DNA of 64,000 nucleotides, taken from NCBI GenBank assembly GCA_029207755.1, contig JARCOQ010000005.1:57659449-57723448 (forward strand), in the 5' to 3' direction. This document shows positions 61,985 to 64,000 of the stretch, piece by piece. Every line of letters begins with the position of its first letter. The first letter of the stretch is position 1. The position numbers and the translations under genes were made by a program. The stretch comes from Chamaea fasciata. Lineage: Eukaryota; Chordata; Aves; Passeriformes; Sylviidae. Below the pieces are notes generated by a model. It made no database searches and was not told the origin of the DNA. It saw only the letters and a list, made by a program, of their open reading frames with translations.

Positions 61985-62220
61985 GTGGAGGGACAGAAAT
62001 AAATGGCCTCATGTTGCACCAGGAGAGGTTTGGACGGAGTTTTTGAGGAGTTTCTTTGCCAACAGGGTGGCTGAGCCTTGAAACTGACTGCCCAGGGAAA
62101 TGGTTGGGCCATCACCCCAGAGGTATTTAAAAGGTATGTAGATGTAGCACTCAGGGACAGGGTTTGGGGTGGGGTTGGGGTTGTTAGGTTGGACTCAGTG
62201 ATCTTTACTGATTCTATGAC
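61985..62220 (+). mobile_element. 5'-truncated CR1 LINE 3' end
   Basis: Sense-strand CR1 3' region. GGCCTCATGTTGCACCAGGA leads to AGGGTGGCTGAGCCTTGAAA, CTGCCCAGGGAAATGG, AGAGGTATTTAAAAGG and GTAGATGTAGCACTCAGGGA. It ends with GGTTGGACTCAGTGATCTTT and one-and-a-half copies of the 8-bp terminal unit (TGATTCTATGAC). About 236 bp survive. It is of a different CR1 subfamily from the copy at 15903-16165 and is more diverged. No product is encoded. Confidence 0.92.
62160..62180 (+). other. Canonical G-quadruplex motif inside the CR1 tail
   Basis: Four G runs of 3, 4, 4 and 4 with loops of TTT, T and TT fit the standard intramolecular quadruplex pattern. The corresponding part of CR1 consensus that I remember lacks four such runs, so it probably arose by mutation after insertion. 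Confidence 0.75.
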
Positions 62221-63184
62221 CTAAAGTTTTCTGGGATTCAATAGTGCAAGCACAGACCTGCAGATCAGAAGGGCCTTTCTGCTGACAGGTCATAGAGCCA
62301 TGCAGGGATTTCAGCTGGTGTTTTCAGCTGTGAGGAAAAATTTTCCAGTGAGAACAGCATTTCCCTCACAAAAGAAGCCCTGAGCCCACTTATGTGTGAA
62401 AACAGCGAGTTGGGCAGCCAGTTCCCTGTCAAACACCTTTTGAAAACTTCAGCCTGAAGGTTTCCAGGTGACCATTTGCAAATCCTGCCCTTCAGCTGAG
62501 GTGCCCTATTCCAGACTTTCAACCCTCCAGCACTGGTATGTCTTTTCCTTACTCGTTTTGTGTTTATCTTTCCAGGATTGAATCATGTCCCATACCATGG
62601 ATTCCCTTGGGTTATGATATTTTTTCCCATTTTAATGCCAAGGCACAGCTTCACCCTTATTCCCAATGCCCCACAGCCAGCTGACAGCCCTATGTGCTCA
62701 GTCCCTGTTGCTGAGGAAGAAAATTTGAGCTGTAAACTTACTGAGTTGGATAGAAGTTTTAAACTGTTCGTCTGTTTTTGAATGACGACAAATCATAAGC
62801 ATCATTTATAGCCCTTGCAATTAGAAAAGGGAAAACATTCCCCTAATGTTTAAAATTATCCAATATTGCGAGTGAAGCAATATATCCAGGAGTCACAGGA
62901 AATTGGAGCAAGCTGTATGCCTGTCCACGCACACAGACTTTTGGGGCCCACAAACTATGGGTAAGATCTTTTTCTGTTATTTTAGCTTATTTTTGCCTTG
63001 AAGTTAGAAGATTGAAATTAAAAGCTCTGAGAAATTCTAGCGTCCACCACGGGGAATTAAAATCTCTTTTTGGCAGAAAAGGACAAACAAAAGAAAAAGT
63101 TCTGAGGGTTTTTAAAGTAGAGATTGACTTGTCAAAATCTCAGAACACTGATCTTGTATGAGCCTGATGATAGCAGGCTGACTA
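62221..63184. other. No gene recognised
   Basis: AT-rich DNA with short open frames of random composition. Nothing is recognised. Confidence 0.6.
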
Positions 63185-63340
63185 CACACAGCAAATGATG
63201 CAAATTAGGATGAAAATAGGTCTAAAAAGCAGTTTATGGTCACCTGCAACTAACTGACATTTTATGGACCACTTATGAGCCATCAAATTTGCATAAGCTT
63301 TAATTTTACTATGATCTCTGAGGGCTTGAAAGAAAAAGTC
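63185..63340. promoter_or_regulatory. Candidate element with inverted octamer pair and TTTATGG words
   Basis: Perfect octamers in opposite orientation, ATGCAAAT at 63198-63205 and ATTTGCAT at 63287-63294, bracket two TTTATGG words (near 63233 and 63261). TTTATGG matches posterior HOX/CDX preference. A TAATTTTA word follows. Four such sites within about 110 bp are more ordered than surrounding DNA. Function is inferred. Confidence 0.33.
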
Positions 63341-64000
63341 AATAGGTGACTAATCCACTTGAGTTTGTGGGATGATGCTGAGTAGAATTGGGTAATAAAT
63401 AAGGAGATCCAGCTTTAAACCCCAGATCTGTGTTTCTGTGGTCACTTGACCTACATTTGTACACAAAGCCAGAGACACACCTTCCCAAAATCTTTGCTGA
63501 CAAGGGGGCGTAGAGGCTTCAGTGAATCTTAGATTATTTGACCCTGGTCCTCAGCCTGCTTGACCATGAGCCCTCCTGCAGCACTGCTCATCCTCTCTGG
63601 CTAAAGAATGAGAAGTTGCAAAATAGGCAGAAGTTACATAGCTGTTCTGATGAGATACTTCTTCAAACTAAAATAGATAGGATGTCAAAAAAAAAAATAA
63701 TAACCAAAATATTTTTCCCCTTCAGATCTCACAGGGTTTTCAAAGAAAGCAGGTATGCACGGGCCTTCGGAATTTATTAATTTCTGTGCTTCTTAATGCA
63801 ATTCCACACCTTGTTTCAAGGTACTTCCACCTCTCAGTCCTGTCATAGAAATGTCTGAGGTAAGGCACTGAGTAATAAAATTAATATTACTGAACTCTTT
63901 CTAACCAGCTACTAAGACCACTCAGAACCATACATTTTAGCCATGTGAAAAGAGGACTTTTCTGAAAAATATATCTACTTATTTAAAACCAGTTTTCTAT
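63341..64000. other. No gene recognised
   Basis: Plain AT-rich DNA with an A10 run near 63687. An open frame at 63538-63780 is short and unremarkable. Confidence 0.6.

Noticed and set aside
1..64000. Bacterial or phage reading, CRISPR arrays, tRNA or rRNA genes
   Set aside because: There is no dense coding, no ribosome-binding-site pattern, no regularly spaced direct repeats and no tRNA- or rRNA-like block; CR1 and LTR elements point to a bird nucleus.

Overview
The window looks like vertebrate, almost certainly avian, nuclear DNA. It is AT-rich by eye, dense in stop codons in all six frames, and poor in CpG apart from a few patches. The clade call rests on three kinds of transposon debris. 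There are CR1 LINE 3' ends with their octamer-type tails. There is a degraded CR1 reverse-transcriptase segment. There are LTRs of types I recognise from bird genomes. A songbird is plausible from the second LTR, but I cannot place the species. No bacterial, plasmid or phage organisation is present.

I find no convincing protein-coding gene. The longest open frames (roughly 140 to 170 codons) have the Phe/Leu/Ser-rich or low-complexity composition of non-coding DNA. The ones I checked at the base level open on GTG or TTG rather than ATG. The window is therefore best read as a gene desert or the inside of a very large intron. I also see no tRNA, rRNA or CRISPR array.

Layout by position. 858-1449: degraded solo LTR, minus strand. 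1831-2048: T-rich tract facing an (A)4-5C/A26 tract. 4917-4942: tiny relic matching the 5' tip of the same LTR family. 14255-15015: antisense CR1 reverse-transcriptase fossil. 15903-16165: separate antisense CR1 3' end. About 20930-22270: strongly purine-rich strand. About 26678-26726: G12 plus (TTTG)n. About 32080-35520: three blocks with ordered transcription-factor-like motifs, including a tandem pair of RFX X-box-like sites. About 36890-37580: isolated CpG-rich island. About 38380-38660: AT-rich block with repeated homeodomain-type sites. 40408-40934: probable LTR with TATA-like box and imperfect 6-bp target duplication. About 51440-52660: pyrimidine-rich strand. About 60700-61180: conserved-looking block with inverted octamer half sites. 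61985-62220: plus-strand CR1 3' end that has acquired a canonical G-quadruplex motif. About 63185-63340: second inverted octamer pair.

If the window has a function it is most likely regulatory. Several blocks combine octamer, homeodomain and X-box motifs in ordered, often palindromic arrangements, as in long-range enhancers of developmental genes. That is inference from motif geometry. Cross-species alignment would be the deciding test.
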